A stretch of 64,000 nt of DNA, taken from Dietzia alimentaria 72. Its GTDB lineage: Bacteria > Actinomycetota > Actinomycetes > Mycobacteriales > Mycobacteriaceae. The DNA lies in contig NZ_AGFF01000023.1 in the NCBI RefSeq assembly GCF_000226215.1, positions 186,001-250,000 on the forward strand. Direction: 5' to 3'. Position numbers and translations under genes: made by a program. Of this stretch, positions 1 through 10,200 are shown piece by piece. Each line of letters begins with the position of its first letter. Positions within the stretch are counted from its first letter, which is position 1. The notes beneath the pieces are model-generated. The model was not told the origin of the DNA. It searched no databases and was given only the letters and a program-made list of their open reading frames with translations.

Positions 1-2201
1 GCCACCGTACGGTGGGCGACCTGCTGCACACTCTCCCTCGCCGCTATCGCCAGCAGGGGCACCGCTACGACAAGCAGGAACTGGTCGAGGGGGAGCGCAT
101 CACGGTTATCGGGACCGTTACCGCCGCGCAGTCACGCCCTTACACGACCAAGCAGGGTCGGCAGCAGCAGATGCTCAAGCTCACCGTGCAAGACGGTGAC
201 ACCACGTTCAAGGCAGTCTTCTTCGCGGGTCAGAAGATCAAGTACATGCTCCCGGTGGGCACCCTGGCGATGTTCGACGGCACCGTATCCAGATTCCGCC
301 AGTCGCTGGATCTCAAGCATCCGGAGTTCCTGGTGCTACGGGCGGTATCGGGGGGCGGCGGCGGACTCCAGGGGTCCGGGGACCTCGCGGCGTTGGCCAA
401 GCTGGCGGCGGATATTGATGCGGAGGGCGGCCCCAGCCTGTTCGACCGGCCGCTACTTCCGGTGTACGCGGCCAAGGAGGGCGTCACGTCGTGGGACCTG
501 CTCGGCGCGGTGGTCACGGTGATCCGCGCGCTGGTTCCCGTGGTGGATCCTCTCGACGACACAGTTCGATCGATCGCGGGGCTGATGGGGCTCGACGAAG
601 CCCTTCGGAGCGCGCACCTGCCGAAAAACGAACTGGACAAAGACCGGGCGGGGCATCGCCTTCGCTTTGACGAGGCCCTCGCCCTGCAACTCCTGCTGGG
701 CGCCCGCCGCAGGTTCGTGGCCCGCGATCCCGCCCCTGCGAGTCCGCTCCGGGACGACGGGATACGGGCCGCGATGGGGGCCAGGATGCCCTTCGAGCTG
801 ACCGACGGTCAGAAGACTGTCTTGGACGAGATCTCGACGGATCTGACGCGAGACGAGCCCATGAACCGCCTCCTGCAGGGCGAGGTGGGTTCCGGCAAAA
901 CCGTGGTGGCGTTGCTTGCGATGCTCCAGTTGATCGACGCCGGCAGGCAGTGCGTGATGCTGGCCCCCACCGAAGTGCTCGCCGCTCAGCATCACCGTTC
1001 GCTATCAGCGATGCTCGGTGATCTGGGCGCTCGGGGGACACTCGGTGCGGACGAGCAGGCGACGCGAGTGGTTCTGCTTACCGGCTCGATGTCCACTTCG
1101 CAGCGACGGGATGCGCTTCTCGATATCGTCACCGGCGAGGCGGGGATCGTCGTCGGCACCCACGCACTGATCCAAGACTCGGTGGAATTCTTCGACCTGG
1201 GGCTGGTGGTCGTCGACGAGCAGCACCGATTCGGTGTGCGGCAGCGTGACCGGCTGAGGTCGAAGGGGCGGGCCGGGTTGGTGCCGCACCTGTTGGTCAT
1301 GACGGCGACCCCCATTCCCCGAACCATAGCCATGACGGTGTTCGGTGACCTGGAGGTATCCGAGCTGGGGGAGTTGCCGGGTGGCCGACGCCCGATCTCT
1401 ACATCGGTAGTGCCGGCGCGAGACAAGCCGCGCTGGCTGGAGCGGACCTGGGAGCGGGTCCGCGAGGAGGTAGAGGCCGGACATCGGGCCTACGTGGTGT
1501 GCGCGCGCATCGACGCGGACGCCGACCCTTCTGACTCCGCTCGATCCGGCCGGGTCGGCGGGGTCGACGACAACGGCGGCGAACGCCAGCCGTTGGTCGC
1601 GGCGGTGGACCTTCACGAACAGCTTTCCCGGGGGGCGCTCAAGGGTCTAAGGATCGGGCTCATGCACGGGCGTCTTCCGCCAGACGAGAAGGACGCCACC
1701 ATGGCTGCCTTCGCGGCGGGTGCACTCGACGTGCTCGTGTCCACGACCGTGATCGAGGTCGGGGTGGACGTGCCCGAGGCCACCGTCATGGTGGTGATGG
1801 ACGCCGAACGCTTCGGGGTGAGTCAGCTCCACCAATTGCGTGGTCGCGTGGGCCGTGGTGGCTTACCGGGGCTGTGTCTACTGGTCACCAATTCCCGTCC
1901 CGGCGGCGCATCGATGGAACGGTTGGACGCCGTGGCCGCGACCACCGACGGCTTTCGGCTGGCGGAACTGGATCTCGTCCAGCGCAGGGAAGGCGATGTC
2001 TTGGGTGACGCGCAGTCCGGCGCACTCTCGCAGCTGCGACTGTTGTCGGTGGTGGATGACGGAGAGGTGATCGAGATCGCGCGACGTCACGCCGAGGAGA
2101 TTCTTGACGATGATCCAGGACTGCTTCGGCACCCCGCGCTGGCCGAACGAGTGCGTCGACTGGCCGGCTCTGAAGAGGCTGAGTACCTCTTCAGGTACTG
2201 A
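1..2201 (+). CDS. recG: ATP-dependent DNA helicase RecG (5' partial)
   Basis: RecG remodels stalled replication forks and Holliday junctions (family knowledge). The frame is open from base 3 to the TGA at 2199-2201, so the start lies outside the window. The first residues visible (TVGDLLHTLPRRY) are already in the N-terminal region, so probably only 20-30 residues are missing. Visible helicase motifs are Walker A GEVGSGKT near base 883, the RecG-typical DEQH box near 1215, TATPIPRT near 1305 and QLRGRVGRG near 1840. The GTG at 12 is an internal codon, not a start. A short acidic, low-similarity loop lies near 1515-1590. rsmD follows after 70 bases, as in mycobacterial gene order. Confidence 0.96.
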   Translation, partial: HRTVGDLLHTLPRRYRQQGHRYDKQELVEGERITVIGTVTAAQSRPYTTKQGRQQQMLKLTVQDGDTTFKAVFFAGQKIKYMLPVGTLAMFDGTVSRFRQSLDLKHPEFLVLRAVSGGGGGLQGSGDLAALAKLAADIDAEGGPSLFDRPLLPVYAAKEGVTSWDLLGAVVTVIRALVPVVDPLDDTVRSIAGLMGLDEALRSAHLPKNELDKDRAGHRLRFDEALALQLLLGARRRFVARDPAPASPLRDDGIRAAMGARMPFELTDGQKTVLDEISTDLTRDEPMNRLLQGEVGSGKTVVALLAMLQLIDAGRQCVMLAPTEVLAAQHHRSLSAMLGDLGARGTLGADEQATRVVLLTGSMSTSQRRDALLDIVTGEAGIVVGTHALIQDSVEFFDLGLVVVDEQHRFGVRQRDRLRSKGRAGLVPHLLVMTATPIPRTIAMTVFGDLEVSELGELPGGRRPISTSVVPARDKPRWLERTWERVREEVEAGHRAYVVCARIDADADPSDSARSGRVGGVDDNGGERQPLVAAVDLHEQLSRGALKGLRIGLMHGRLPPDEKDATMAAFAAGALDVLVSTTVIEVGVDVPEATVMVVMDAERFGVSQLHQLRGRVGRGGLPGLCLLVTNSRPGGASMERLDAVAATTDGFRLAELDLVQRREGDVLGDAQSGALSQLRLLSVVDDGEVIEIARRHAEEILDDDPGLLRHPALAERVRRLAGSEEAEYLFRY

Positions 2202-2271
2202 TCGCAGGCACACTGGTCACCCGAACTACGCGCCGATTGCGCAACCCACCACCTGAACGAGCAGGACAGAC

Positions 2272-2853
2272 ATGACCCGCATCATTTCCGGCCGCCTCCG
2301 GGGGCTGTCTATCGACGTCCCCCCGGCCGGGACCAGGCCCACCACCGACCGTGTCCGCGAGGCGTTGTTCAGTTCCATCGACAGCCGGGTGGACCTGAAC
2401 GGAGCCGCCGTGCTCGACCTGTTCGCCGGTTCCGGTGCCCTCGGCCTCGAGGCAGTCTCACGAGGAGCCGACACGGCCTGGTTCGTGGAGGAGAACCCGC
2501 GTGCGGTGGCGTGCCTCAAGAAGAACACCGGAGGGTTGTCGTCGTCTTCTATCGTGGCCACGGTCAGGCGCGCGGCACTTCCTGGCGCCGTCGGCGGTCC
2601 GTGCCCCGTGGCCGGAGGATTCCATCTGATTCTGGCGGACCCTCCTTACAGTCGTTCCGGAACTCTGGATGAGCCGGTGCTGCGGGCGCTGCGAGCCGGT
2701 GGGTGGCTGGCGGAACACGCGTTGGTGGTGTGGGAGCGGTCCAAGCGCGACCCGGCGGTACAGTGGCCCGACGGTTACGAGGTCGAATTCGAGCGAACCT
2801 ACGGCGAAACCACCGTCGAAATGGCGCGGTCTGTTGATACGGTCGCCCAATGA
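2272..2853 (+). CDS. rsmD: 16S rRNA (guanine966-N2)-methyltransferase RsmD
   Basis: SAM-dependent methyltransferase that modifies G966 of 16S rRNA (family knowledge). The protein has 193 aa, normal for the family. The SAM-binding motif is LDLFAGSGALGLEA, and the catalytic tetrapeptide DPPY is in ILADPPYSR. The N-terminus (TRIISGRLRG) is the usual RsmD start, with a weak AGGAC-type ribosome site just ahead of the ATG. Its stop overlaps the start of coaD by four bases (ATGA), so the two are very likely translationally coupled. The rsmD-coaD pairing is widespread in bacteria. Confidence 0.95.
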   Translation: MTRIISGRLRGLSIDVPPAGTRPTTDRVREALFSSIDSRVDLNGAAVLDLFAGSGALGLEAVSRGADTAWFVEENPRAVACLKKNTGGLSSSSIVATVRRAALPGAVGGPCPVAGGFHLILADPPYSRSGTLDEPVLRALRAGGWLAEHALVVWERSKRDPAVQWPDGYEVEFERTYGETTVEMARSVDTVAQ

Positions 2854-3323
2854 CCACAGTCGTGTGCCCTGGCTCGTTCGACCCGGTGACTCTCGGACAC
2901 CTCGACATCATCCGCCGTGCCGCGGACCTGTTCGACGAGGTGATCGTGTGTGTGGTGGCCAACCCGAACAAGCAGGGCACCTTCACGATCCACGAGCGCA
3001 AGGCGCTCATCGACGAAGTCAGCGCGGACATCCCGGGCGTCTGGGTGGACAGTTTCTATGGCCTGCTCGTGGATTACTGCCGCGACCAGGGTGCGACTGC
3101 CGTCATCAAAGGTCTGCGCGACTCGACTGATTACGACTACGAGCTGCCGATGGCACACATGAATCGTTCGATCGCCGAGATCGATACCGTGTTCCTGCCC
3201 ACCAGGTCAGATCTTTCTTTCGTGTCCTCGTCGTTGTGCCGGGAGGTCACGCGACTAGGGGGCGACGTCTCGCACCTGCTGCCCGACGTCGTGGCCACGG
3301 CGCTGAAAGAACGTCTGACCTGA
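2850..3323 (+). CDS. coaD: phosphopantetheine adenylyltransferase CoaD
   Basis: Catalyses the penultimate step of coenzyme A synthesis, joining ATP and 4'-phosphopantetheine to give dephospho-CoA (family knowledge). The 157-aa protein shows the nucleotidyltransferase motif GSFDPVTLGH at its N-terminus and, towards the C-terminus, SSSLCREV in place of the usual ISSTxxR-type loop. The ATG overlaps the rsmD stop by four bases. CoA supply links thematically to pptT and pptH at the other end of the window, which use or reverse CoA-dependent phosphopantetheinylation. Confidence 0.96.
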   Translation: MTTVVCPGSFDPVTLGHLDIIRRAADLFDEVIVCVVANPNKQGTFTIHERKALIDEVSADIPGVWVDSFYGLLVDYCRDQGATAVIKGLRDSTDYDYELPMAHMNRSIAEIDTVFLPTRSDLSFVSSSLCREVTRLGGDVSHLLPDVVATALKERLT

Positions 3324-3470
3324 TGCTGGGGCGGGCCGGCGGTGCGTCGTCCCGGGTCGCCACGTCCATAGTCTCCCGACCATCGGACACACCGACCACG
3401 CACCCGCGATAACCCGCGCGAACCGGGCACACTGGCGACACAGAAGTGACGATCCGGTGAAGGGACGAGC

Positions 3471-4253
3471 GTGTACCGAGTGTTCCAGGCCCTCGACGAG
3501 CTGAACGCGATGATCGAGGACGCCCGCAGTCTGCCCATGACCGCGAACTGTATGGTGCCCCGGCACGAGTCCCTCTTGCTGCTCGACGACATCCGTGACT
3601 CGTTCCCGGGTGAACTGGATGACGCGCAGGACGTGCTGGACCAACGAGATCGAGTGCTTGCGGAGGCCGACGCCACCGCACGCGAGACGGTGACCGCCGC
3701 CGACGAGGAGGCGGACCGCGTCCTGCGCGAGGCGCGCGAGGACGCCGACGCGATGCTCGCCGATGCCAAGGCGCGCGCGGACAGGATGGTCGCGGAGGCC
3801 ACCACGCACGCCGACGGTCTGGTAGTCGACGCCCGGGCCGAGTCCTCCGAATTGCTCGAGCGATCCCGACGGGAGGCCGAGTCCACCACCACGCGTGCCC
3901 GGGCCGAGTCCGAGCGTCTCGTTGAGCAGGCGAACATCATCTACGACCGCACCATCACCGAGGCCCGTCAGGAGCAACAGCGCATGCTGTCGGAGTCCGA
4001 GGTCGTACGGATTGCCGACGAGGAGGCGGCCCGCGTCCGGGACGCAGCGCACGCAGAGAGCGATCGTCGTCGCGAGGAATGTGACGCCTACATCGACGAC
4101 AAGATGGTCGGGTTCGAGGAGTTCCTCAGCGCCACCATCCGCACAGTCGCCCGGGGGCGCGAGGAACTGCACGGTGTCCCCCCCATGAGCCGGCGCGAGG
4201 TGCCCACACGTCGTGGTGCCGAACGTTACGGTGACGGGTCCGGGGACTACTGA
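3471..4253 (+). CDS. sepIVA: DivIVA-family septation protein SepIVA
   Basis: Coiled-coil DivIVA-like protein. In mycobacteria SepIVA is needed for septation and acts around the intracellular membrane domain and division site (established knowledge). The 260-aa product starts YRVFQALDELNAMIEDAR, carries the conserved GELDDAQDVLD segment, and then a long Ala/Glu/Arg-rich coiled coil (about residues 55-200) with repeating ARAEADRM-like heptads. The C-terminal block (YIDDKMVGFEEFL) is also SepIVA-like. The GTG start has AAGGGA about seven bases upstream. It stands alone after coaD, with a weak -10 (CACACT, 3428-3433) before it. Confidence 0.88.
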   Translation: MYRVFQALDELNAMIEDARSLPMTANCMVPRHESLLLLDDIRDSFPGELDDAQDVLDQRDRVLAEADATARETVTAADEEADRVLREAREDADAMLADAKARADRMVAEATTHADGLVVDARAESSELLERSRREAESTTTRARAESERLVEQANIIYDRTITEARQEQQRMLSESEVVRIADEEAARVRDAAHAESDRRREECDAYIDDKMVGFEEFLSATIRTVARGREELHGVPPMSRREVPTRRGAERYGDGSGDY

Positions 4254-4263
4254 TCCCTACGGG

Positions 4264-4269
4264 TAGTCT
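4264..4269 (+). promoter_or_regulatory. -10 element, probable leaderless start of the DUF177 gene
   Basis: TAGTCT fits the actinobacterial -10 consensus TANNNT and lies 7 bases before the GTG at 4277. Transcription would therefore begin at or next to the start codon. There is no ribosome binding site in the gap. No clear -35 is seen. Confidence 0.5.
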
Positions 4270-4276
4270 GCTGGGC

Positions 4277-4858
4277 GTGTCCACCACCTCCCGCACCCCC
4301 CGCCACGGCCGCCCGGCCGCCGATTCACTCGTTCTCGACACCCGCGTCGTCGCCCGCACTCCCGGTGCCATGTCTTCGGTCCAGCGGCCCGCCGTGCTGC
4401 CTTCCGACATCGGGGTCGAACTCATCCGGATACCAGAGGGCTCGCAGGTCGACCTCGATCTCACGCTCACATTCGTCGATGAGGGCGTCCTGGTGACCGG
4501 GGCCGTCACCGGCCGCGCCGACATCGAGTGCGCACGTTGCCTGGCGGAGTTCTCCACCGACGTCTCCGTGGAGATCACCGAGATGTACGCGGCGGAGGGC
4601 ACCGCTGCGGCAGACGGCGCCGAGAGGGACGAGGTCCGTCTGCTCGACGGAGACCTGCTCAACCTGGAGCCAGCGCTAGTCGACGCCTTCGGCCTCGAGT
4701 TCCCGATGTCGCCCACATGTACCGACTACGGGCATCCCCAGTGCCTCAACACCGATACACCCGCTCCCGACGGGGTCTCGGGCAGCTCCGAGGGGCGAAT
4801 CGACCCCCGCTGGGCAGGCCTGGCTGAGAGGTTCGGAACAGAGGGAGACCGCGAGTGA
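4277..4858 (+). CDS. YceD/DUF177 family protein (23S rRNA accumulation protein family)
   Basis: The 193-aa protein has the DUF177 hallmark pair of cysteines in IECARCLAEF and a late block PTCTDYGHPQCLN with two more cysteines. Members are linked to 23S rRNA accumulation or ribosome assembly in E. coli and plants (family knowledge). In many bacteria the gene precedes rpmF (L32), but here it runs directly into rnc with a GTGA overlap, as in mycobacteria. The GTG at 4277 probably opens a leaderless message (see the -10 at 4264). Confidence 0.85.
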   Translation: MSTTSRTPRHGRPAADSLVLDTRVVARTPGAMSSVQRPAVLPSDIGVELIRIPEGSQVDLDLTLTFVDEGVLVTGAVTGRADIECARCLAEFSTDVSVEITEMYAAEGTAAADGAERDEVRLLDGDLLNLEPALVDAFGLEFPMSPTCTDYGHPQCLNTDTPAPDGVSGSSEGRIDPRWAGLAERFGTEGDRE

Positions 4859-5553
4859 CGGGGTCGCGGTCGCCGCTGGACTCGGCCCTGGGAGTGGAAC
4901 TTCCCATTGAACTCGCCACCCAGGCGTTGACCCACCGGTCGTACGCGTACGAGCACGGCGGCCTTCCCCACAACGAGCGCCTCGAGTTCCTCGGTGACGC
5001 TGTGCTGGAGCTCGTGGTGACTGAATATCTCTACAGCGCCTACCCGGACCGGCCCGAGGGAGACCTGGCAAAAATCCGTGCCAGCCTGGTGAACACCTAT
5101 GTGCTGGCGGACATCGCCCGGGAGCTCGGCGACGACGGGCTGGGAGCGCACCTGCGCCTGGGGCGTGGTGAGGAACTGACCGGCGGCAACGACAAGCACT
5201 CGATCCTCGCTGACACCCTCGAGGCGGTCTTCGGTGCTGTCTACCTCACACACGGGCTCGAGACCGCGCGTCGGGTCATCGAGGCGATCATCGGCGAACG
5301 CCTGCAGCTCGTGCCCACCCTGGGTGCGGCGCTCGACTGGAAGACCAGCCTGCAGGAGAAGGCCGCGTCGATCGGCCGACCCAAGGCACGGTACGAGATC
5401 ACCTCCACCGGACCCGATCACGACAAGACGTTCTCGGCGGTTGTCTTTGTTGGTGAGGACTCCCTGGGGCAGGGGACCGGCCGCACCAAGAAGGAAGCCG
5501 AGCAGAAGGCGGCCGAACAGGCCTGGGCGGTCCTGGACAAGGCCAAGCGCTGA
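4855..5553 (+). CDS. rnc: ribonuclease III
   Basis: Endonuclease for double-stranded RNA that processes rRNA precursors (family knowledge). The 232-aa protein has the RNase III signature [15 protein letters not shown] near residues 40-55 with the metal-binding acidic residues, the second acidic motif [11 protein letters not shown], and a C-terminal double-stranded RNA-binding domain ([10 protein letters not shown] to [14 protein letters not shown]). The GTG start overlaps the DUF177 stop by four bases. mutM follows one base after the stop. Confidence 0.97.
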   Translation: MTGSRSPLDSALGVELPIELATQALTHRSYAYEHGGLPHNERLEFLGDAVLELVVTEYLYSAYPDRPEGDLAKIRASLVNTYVLADIARELGDDGLGAHLRLGRGEELTGGNDKHSILADTLEAVFGAVYLTHGLETARRVIEAIIGERLQLVPTLGAALDWKTSLQEKAASIGRPKARYEITSTGPDHDKTFSAVVFVGEDSLGQGTGRTKKEAEQKAAEQAWAVLDKAKR

Positions 5554-5554
5554 C

Positions 5555-6478
5555 ATGCCGGAGCTCCCGGAGGTCGAGGTGGTGCGGCGCGGACTCGCCG
5601 ACCACGTCGTGGCGCGGACGATCGTCGCGGCCTCCGTCACCGGGGCCCGGACCGCACGACGTCAACCGGGCGGAGCCCCGGAGATCGAGGCGCGCCTGAC
5701 CGGACGAACCGTGAGTGGCGCTCACCGGCGGGGCAAGTACCTTTGGCTGACCCTCGACCACGAGGACACCGCCGGCGGAGACTGTCTACTGGTCCACCTG
5801 GGTATGAGCGGGCAGATGCTGGTCACCACCGCCGGGGAACCGACCGTCCGCCACCTCCACGCCCGAGCCGAATTGGATGACGGCACCGAACTCAGGTTCG
5901 TGGACCAACGCACGTTCGGCGGCTGGACCGTGGTCCCGTTGACCGAAGCCCTCGACGGCACCGGGGTCCTGCTCCCCGCACCCGCCGCCCACATCGCTGC
6001 AGACCCGTTCGAGGCCGGATTCGACGCTGCGGAGGTGGCCCGGACGATCCGCCGCAAAAACACCGAGATCAAGAGACTGCTACTGGACCAGACCGTTGTG
6101 TCCGGGATCGGCAACATCTACGCCGACGAGGCGCTGTGGCGCTCGGGGATTCATGGACGCCGTCGTTCGGGCGCACTCACCGTGCGGGCGGTGACCGACC
6201 TCCTGGAGCACGCCCGTGACGTGATGGCCGATGCACTTGCCGCCGGGGGCACCTCGTTTGACGCGCTGTACGTCAACGTCAACGGAGCCTCCGGCTACTT
6301 CGACCGCTCGCTCGACGCGTACGGACAAACGGGCCGCCCGTGCGGCCGGTGCGGTACGGAAATCGTGCGTGAGGACTTCATGAATCGCGGCTCCCACTAT
6401 TGCCCGGTCTGTCAGCCCGCTCCCCGGCGCACCTCGGTACGTCGACCCGAGACGCAGCGAAGGCCGGTCGTACGATGA
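5555..6478 (+). CDS. mutM: formamidopyrimidine-DNA glycosylase MutM (Fpg)
   Basis: Removes oxidised purines such as 8-oxoguanine and nicks the abasic site (family knowledge). The 307-aa protein begins with the diagnostic PELPEVE (catalytic Pro and Glu after Met removal) and ends with the zinc finger CGRCG...CPVCQ near residues 267-288. The ATG at 5555 fits the family N-terminus exactly, although the frame remains open upstream inside rnc. The tail after the finger is a short basic extension. The stop overlaps the ATG of the OsmC gene. Confidence 0.97.
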   Translation: MPELPEVEVVRRGLADHVVARTIVAASVTGARTARRQPGGAPEIEARLTGRTVSGAHRRGKYLWLTLDHEDTAGGDCLLVHLGMSGQMLVTTAGEPTVRHLHARAELDDGTELRFVDQRTFGGWTVVPLTEALDGTGVLLPAPAAHIAADPFEAGFDAAEVARTIRRKNTEIKRLLLDQTVVSGIGNIYADEALWRSGIHGRRRSGALTVRAVTDLLEHARDVMADALAAGGTSFDALYVNVNGASGYFDRSLDAYGQTGRPCGRCGTEIVREDFMNRGSHYCPVCQPAPRRTSVRRPETQRRPVVR

Positions 6479-6942
6479 GCGGTATGACCGAGAACACCTC
6501 CCCAGATCCCGCATCAGCAACCGCCACCGAAATCCGGGTGGAGCGGACCGGCAGCCGTCGCTATGTCGGCGTGTCCACGCGGGGCGCCCGGGTCGAGATC
6601 GGATCCGCGCGCGTCGAGGGTGTGTTCACCCCGGGTGAACTGCTCAAAATCGCCCTCGGTGCCTGCACCCTGATGGCGTCGGACTTCACCGTGTCCCGTC
6701 GGCTCGGCGACGACTACGCCGCGACCGTCCACATCACCGGTGACGCCGACCGCGAGGTGGAGCGCTACCCGCACCTGCAGGAGACCTACGAGCTGGATCT
6801 GTCGGGGCTCGATCCCGCGATGGCGGAGCGACTGATCGACATGATTCGTCGCTCCGTGGACGCCGCGTGCACCGTCGGCCGCACCCTGCAGTCGGGTACG
6901 GAGATCGATCTGGACTTCGAGACCCGAACACAGCCGAAGTGA
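6475..6942 (+). CDS. OsmC/Ohr family protein
   Basis: The 155-aa protein belongs to the OsmC family, whose members reduce organic hydroperoxides through two cysteines (family knowledge). Both cysteines are present: [11 protein letters not shown] near residue 61 and AACTVGRTL near residue 127. The start ATGA overlaps the mutM stop, and a second in-frame ATG at 6484 is possible. Its place between mutM and acyP is conserved in related mycobacteria. The oxidative-damage link with MutM is suggestive, but the substrate is unknown. Confidence 0.85.
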   Translation: MSGMTENTSPDPASATATEIRVERTGSRRYVGVSTRGARVEIGSARVEGVFTPGELLKIALGACTLMASDFTVSRRLGDDYAATVHITGDADREVERYPHLQETYELDLSGLDPAMAERLIDMIRRSVDAACTVGRTLQSGTEIDLDFETRTQPK

Positions 6943-7229
6943 CCGGTGACCCTACGGCCGATGTCCGGCTGGTCGCCTGGGTCCACGGGCGGGTGCAGGG
7001 CGTCGGATTCCGCTGGTGGACCCGCAGTCGTGCGCTCGAACTGGGTCTGGCCGGGTACGCGGCAAACAAACCGGACGGACGGGTGCATGTTGTGGCCGAG
7101 GGTCCGGAGGACGCCTGCCGGCAACTGGGCGCGCTCTTGCGTGGGGGAAACACTCCCGGGACCGTAGACGTCGTCGTCGACACCTATGAGCCGGCACGGG
7201 GCGGACTGACGGGATTCGTCGAACGCTGA
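6939..7229 (+). CDS. acyP: acylphosphatase
   Basis: Small 96-aa enzyme that hydrolyses carboxyl-phosphate bonds (family knowledge). The signature VHGRVQGVGFRWWTRSRA carries the catalytic Arg, and the conserved Asn is in GYAANKPDGRVHVV. GTG at 6939 is preferred because it overlaps the OsmC stop (GTGA) and gives the normal family length. Upstream in-frame starts would lie deep inside the previous gene. An acyP just before smc is typical for Actinobacteria. Confidence 0.93.
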   Translation: MTGDPTADVRLVAWVHGRVQGVGFRWWTRSRALELGLAGYAANKPDGRVHVVAEGPEDACRQLGALLRGGNTPGTVDVVVDTYEPARGGLTGFVER

Positions 7230-7231
7230 CC

Positions 7232-7237
7232 TAGGAT
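7232..7237 (+). promoter_or_regulatory. -10 element before smc, probably leaderless
   Basis: TAGGAT matches TANNNT and sits 8 bases before the smc ATG (7246), overlapping the end of acyP. The gap contains no Shine-Dalgarno sequence. This suggests smc can be transcribed on its own as a leaderless or near-leaderless message. Confidence 0.5.
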
Positions 7238-7245
7238 CGACACCC

Positions 7246-10200
7246 ATGTACCTCAAGTCGCTGACGCTCAAGGGCTTCAAGTCCTTCGCGGCGCCCACGA
7301 CGCTGAGGTTCGAACCCGGGATCTGCTGCGTGGTGGGGCCCAATGGTTCCGGTAAGTCGAACGTCGTGGATGCGCTCACCTGGGTGATGGGTGAACACAG
7401 CGCCAAGACGCTCCGTGGCGGAAAGATGCAGGACGTGATCTTTGCCGGGACCGCCGGACGGCAGCCACTGGGTCGCGCAGAGGTCACGCTGACCCTGGAC
7501 AACTCCGACGGGACCCTGCCGATCGACTACGCCGAGGTCTCTCTGACCCGCCGGATGTTCCGAGACGGGGCTGCGGAATACGAGATCAACGGCGATCGCG
7601 CCCGCCTGATGGACGTGCAGGAACTGCTGTCCGACTCGGGGATCGGACGCGAGATGCACGTGATCGTGGGCCAGGGGAAACTCGCCGAGATCCTGGAGTC
7701 GAGACCGGAGGAGCGTCGCGCGTTCATCGAGGAAGCCGCCGGCATCCTCAAACACCGGCGGCGTAAGGAAAAGGCGCAGCGCAAACTCGCCGGGATGCAG
7801 GGCAACCTCGACCGGCTCAGCGACCTGACCACCGAGCTGCGTCGCCAACTCAAGCCGCTGGGCAGGCAGGCGGAGGTAGCACGACGTGCGCAGACCATCC
7901 AGGCCGATCTGCGGGACGCCACCTTCCGACTGGCCGCCGACGATCTGGTGACCCGTCGGCGCGAACTGGCGGATGCCGAAAGCGTTCGGATCCGGCTGGC
8001 GGGGCAGGTCACCGAGGCCACGGCACGCCGGGATGAGCTGGCACGGGCGGTGGCCGAAACCCAGGCCCGGCTCGATGAGCTCACTCCCGAGGCGGACGCG
8101 GCGCAGCAACGCTGGTTCGCGCTCTCGACCCTCGCGGAGCGGGCGCGCGCAACGGCCCGGATCGCCGCGGACCGCTCGCGTTCACTCGCCGCCGAGGTGG
8201 CTGTCCATCACGGCACGGACCCCGACGAGCTCGATCGGCAGGCGGAGCGAGCAGCACAGCACGAGCAGCACCTCGCCGACGAGGTCGAGAAGGCCGCAGA
8301 GAGTGCGCTCCGGGCCACCACGGAGCTCAAGGCGAAGGAATCCGCGCTCGCCGCGCTCGAGGCCGAGCATCTCAAGGCCGTCCGAGCGATCGCGGACCGG
8401 CGTGAGGGCGTGGCGCGACTGGCGGGGAAAGTCGAGACGCTGGCGGCGCGCGTCGAGACGACGGAGACCGAGATCGCGCGACTGGATGCGGAGGCCAGGA
8501 CAGTCGAGACCGCCGTCGCGGACGCTGAGGCGGAGTTCGACGCGGTGTACGCCCGGGTACCGGCGCACTCCGAGGGCGAGCGGACCCTCGACGAACACCT
8601 GAGCCGGGCCGAGCGGGCCCACCTCGCGGCCCGTGAGCGACTGACCGAACTCCGGGGGATCGAGCGGGAAGCGGATCAGCGAATCGCGCGCCTGGGTGCC
8701 CGGATCGAGACGCTCGAGCAGAACAAGGGCGCCGGAGACGGGGCCACGTGGCTACTGAAGCACCTGGGGGCGGAGGAAGTGGCGGGGACCGTCGGGGAGA
8801 TGGTCGCAGTCGAGGAGGGATGGGAGCGCGCGGTGGGCGTGGCGCTCGGTCCGGCCGTGGATGCGGTGGTGGTGGACCCTGCCGTGGATCGTCGTGAGGT
8901 GATGGTGGCGCTCCGGGACGCGGACGGCGGGCGGGCGGGACTCGTCGGCCGCGGTGGGCCGGGTGGCGACTACCGACTGGAGGTTGACCTGGTCAGAGGC
9001 GCCCGTTGGGCGCTGGACGTGGTCGATGTGCCCGATGACCTGGTCTCCGCGGTGACCTCGCTGCTGGTGGACGTGGTGGTGGTGGACGATCTCGCCTCCG
9101 CACATTCGCAAGTCGAGGCTGATCGTCGGGTTCGGGCGGTGACCCGGGACGGGGAACTCGCCGGAGCCGGGTGGACTGTCGGAGGCTCGGCTGGCGGCCG
9201 CACAGGTCTGGAGATCCAGTCGGCGATCGACTCTGCGGTCGCGGAGAGGGAGAAGGTCCGCGCCGAGATCGAAAGGACACGCGCCGAGCTCGCCGGGGCC
9301 GAGGCCGAGGACACGGAGCGGGCCGACCGGTTCTCCGAGTCCATGGCCGCCATGTCCGAGTCCGATGCGGCGATCGAGGAGATCTACGCCGAGCTCGCCC
9401 GTATAGGTAAGCGTCGTCGCCGCGCGGAAGCCGAGGCGCGCAGGATCGAGCAGTCCCGGCGAATCGCCGTGGACAAGGTGAACGATGCGCGGGCCGAGCA
9501 CGCCGAGCTCTCCGACCGTCTCGCCAGGGCGGGAGAGGACGACGACGACGACGAGATGCTGCCGGCGGACGGGGGGCGCGTCGCGGCACAGGCGGATGTC
9601 TCCACAGCCCGCGCCGCAGAGTTGGAGGCTCGACTCGCGCACCGTTCGGCCGAGGAACGCGCGACAGGCGTACGCGGAAAGGCGGCGTCGCTGCGTCGGG
9701 CCGCGCAGGCGGAGAGGGAATCCCGTGCCCGGGCAGCTCGTGCGGCGGCAACCCGCAGACGTGGAGCCGAGGTGGCGGGCGTGGTTGACGAACTCAGCGG
9801 TCGTCTGCTCGCGAGGCTCGATGAGCTCATCCGGATCGCAGGTGCCGAGAGGGACCGGCTCTCTGCCGCCCGCACCGAGGCCACGAGCCGGTTGGCGGCG
9901 ATGCGCGCTGATCTGTCCGCGGCGGAGGCCGAGATGAGCAAGCTCGGAGACGCCGCGCACCGGGATGAGATCGTTCGCGCTCAGCTCGAGGTCAAGGTGT
10001 CGGAGTTGGAAAGCGCGGTGCTCGAACGGCACGGCATCGAACCCGGGGCGCTGGTGGCTGAGTACGGGCCGGACGTGGAGCTGCCGCCCTCTGCTCTCGA
10101 GGTGGAGGAGTACGAGGCGGCCCGCGAGCGGGGGGAGGACGTGATCCCGCCCCCGCCGATGCCATTTGTTCGCGCTGATCAACAGCGCCGCCTCAAGCGC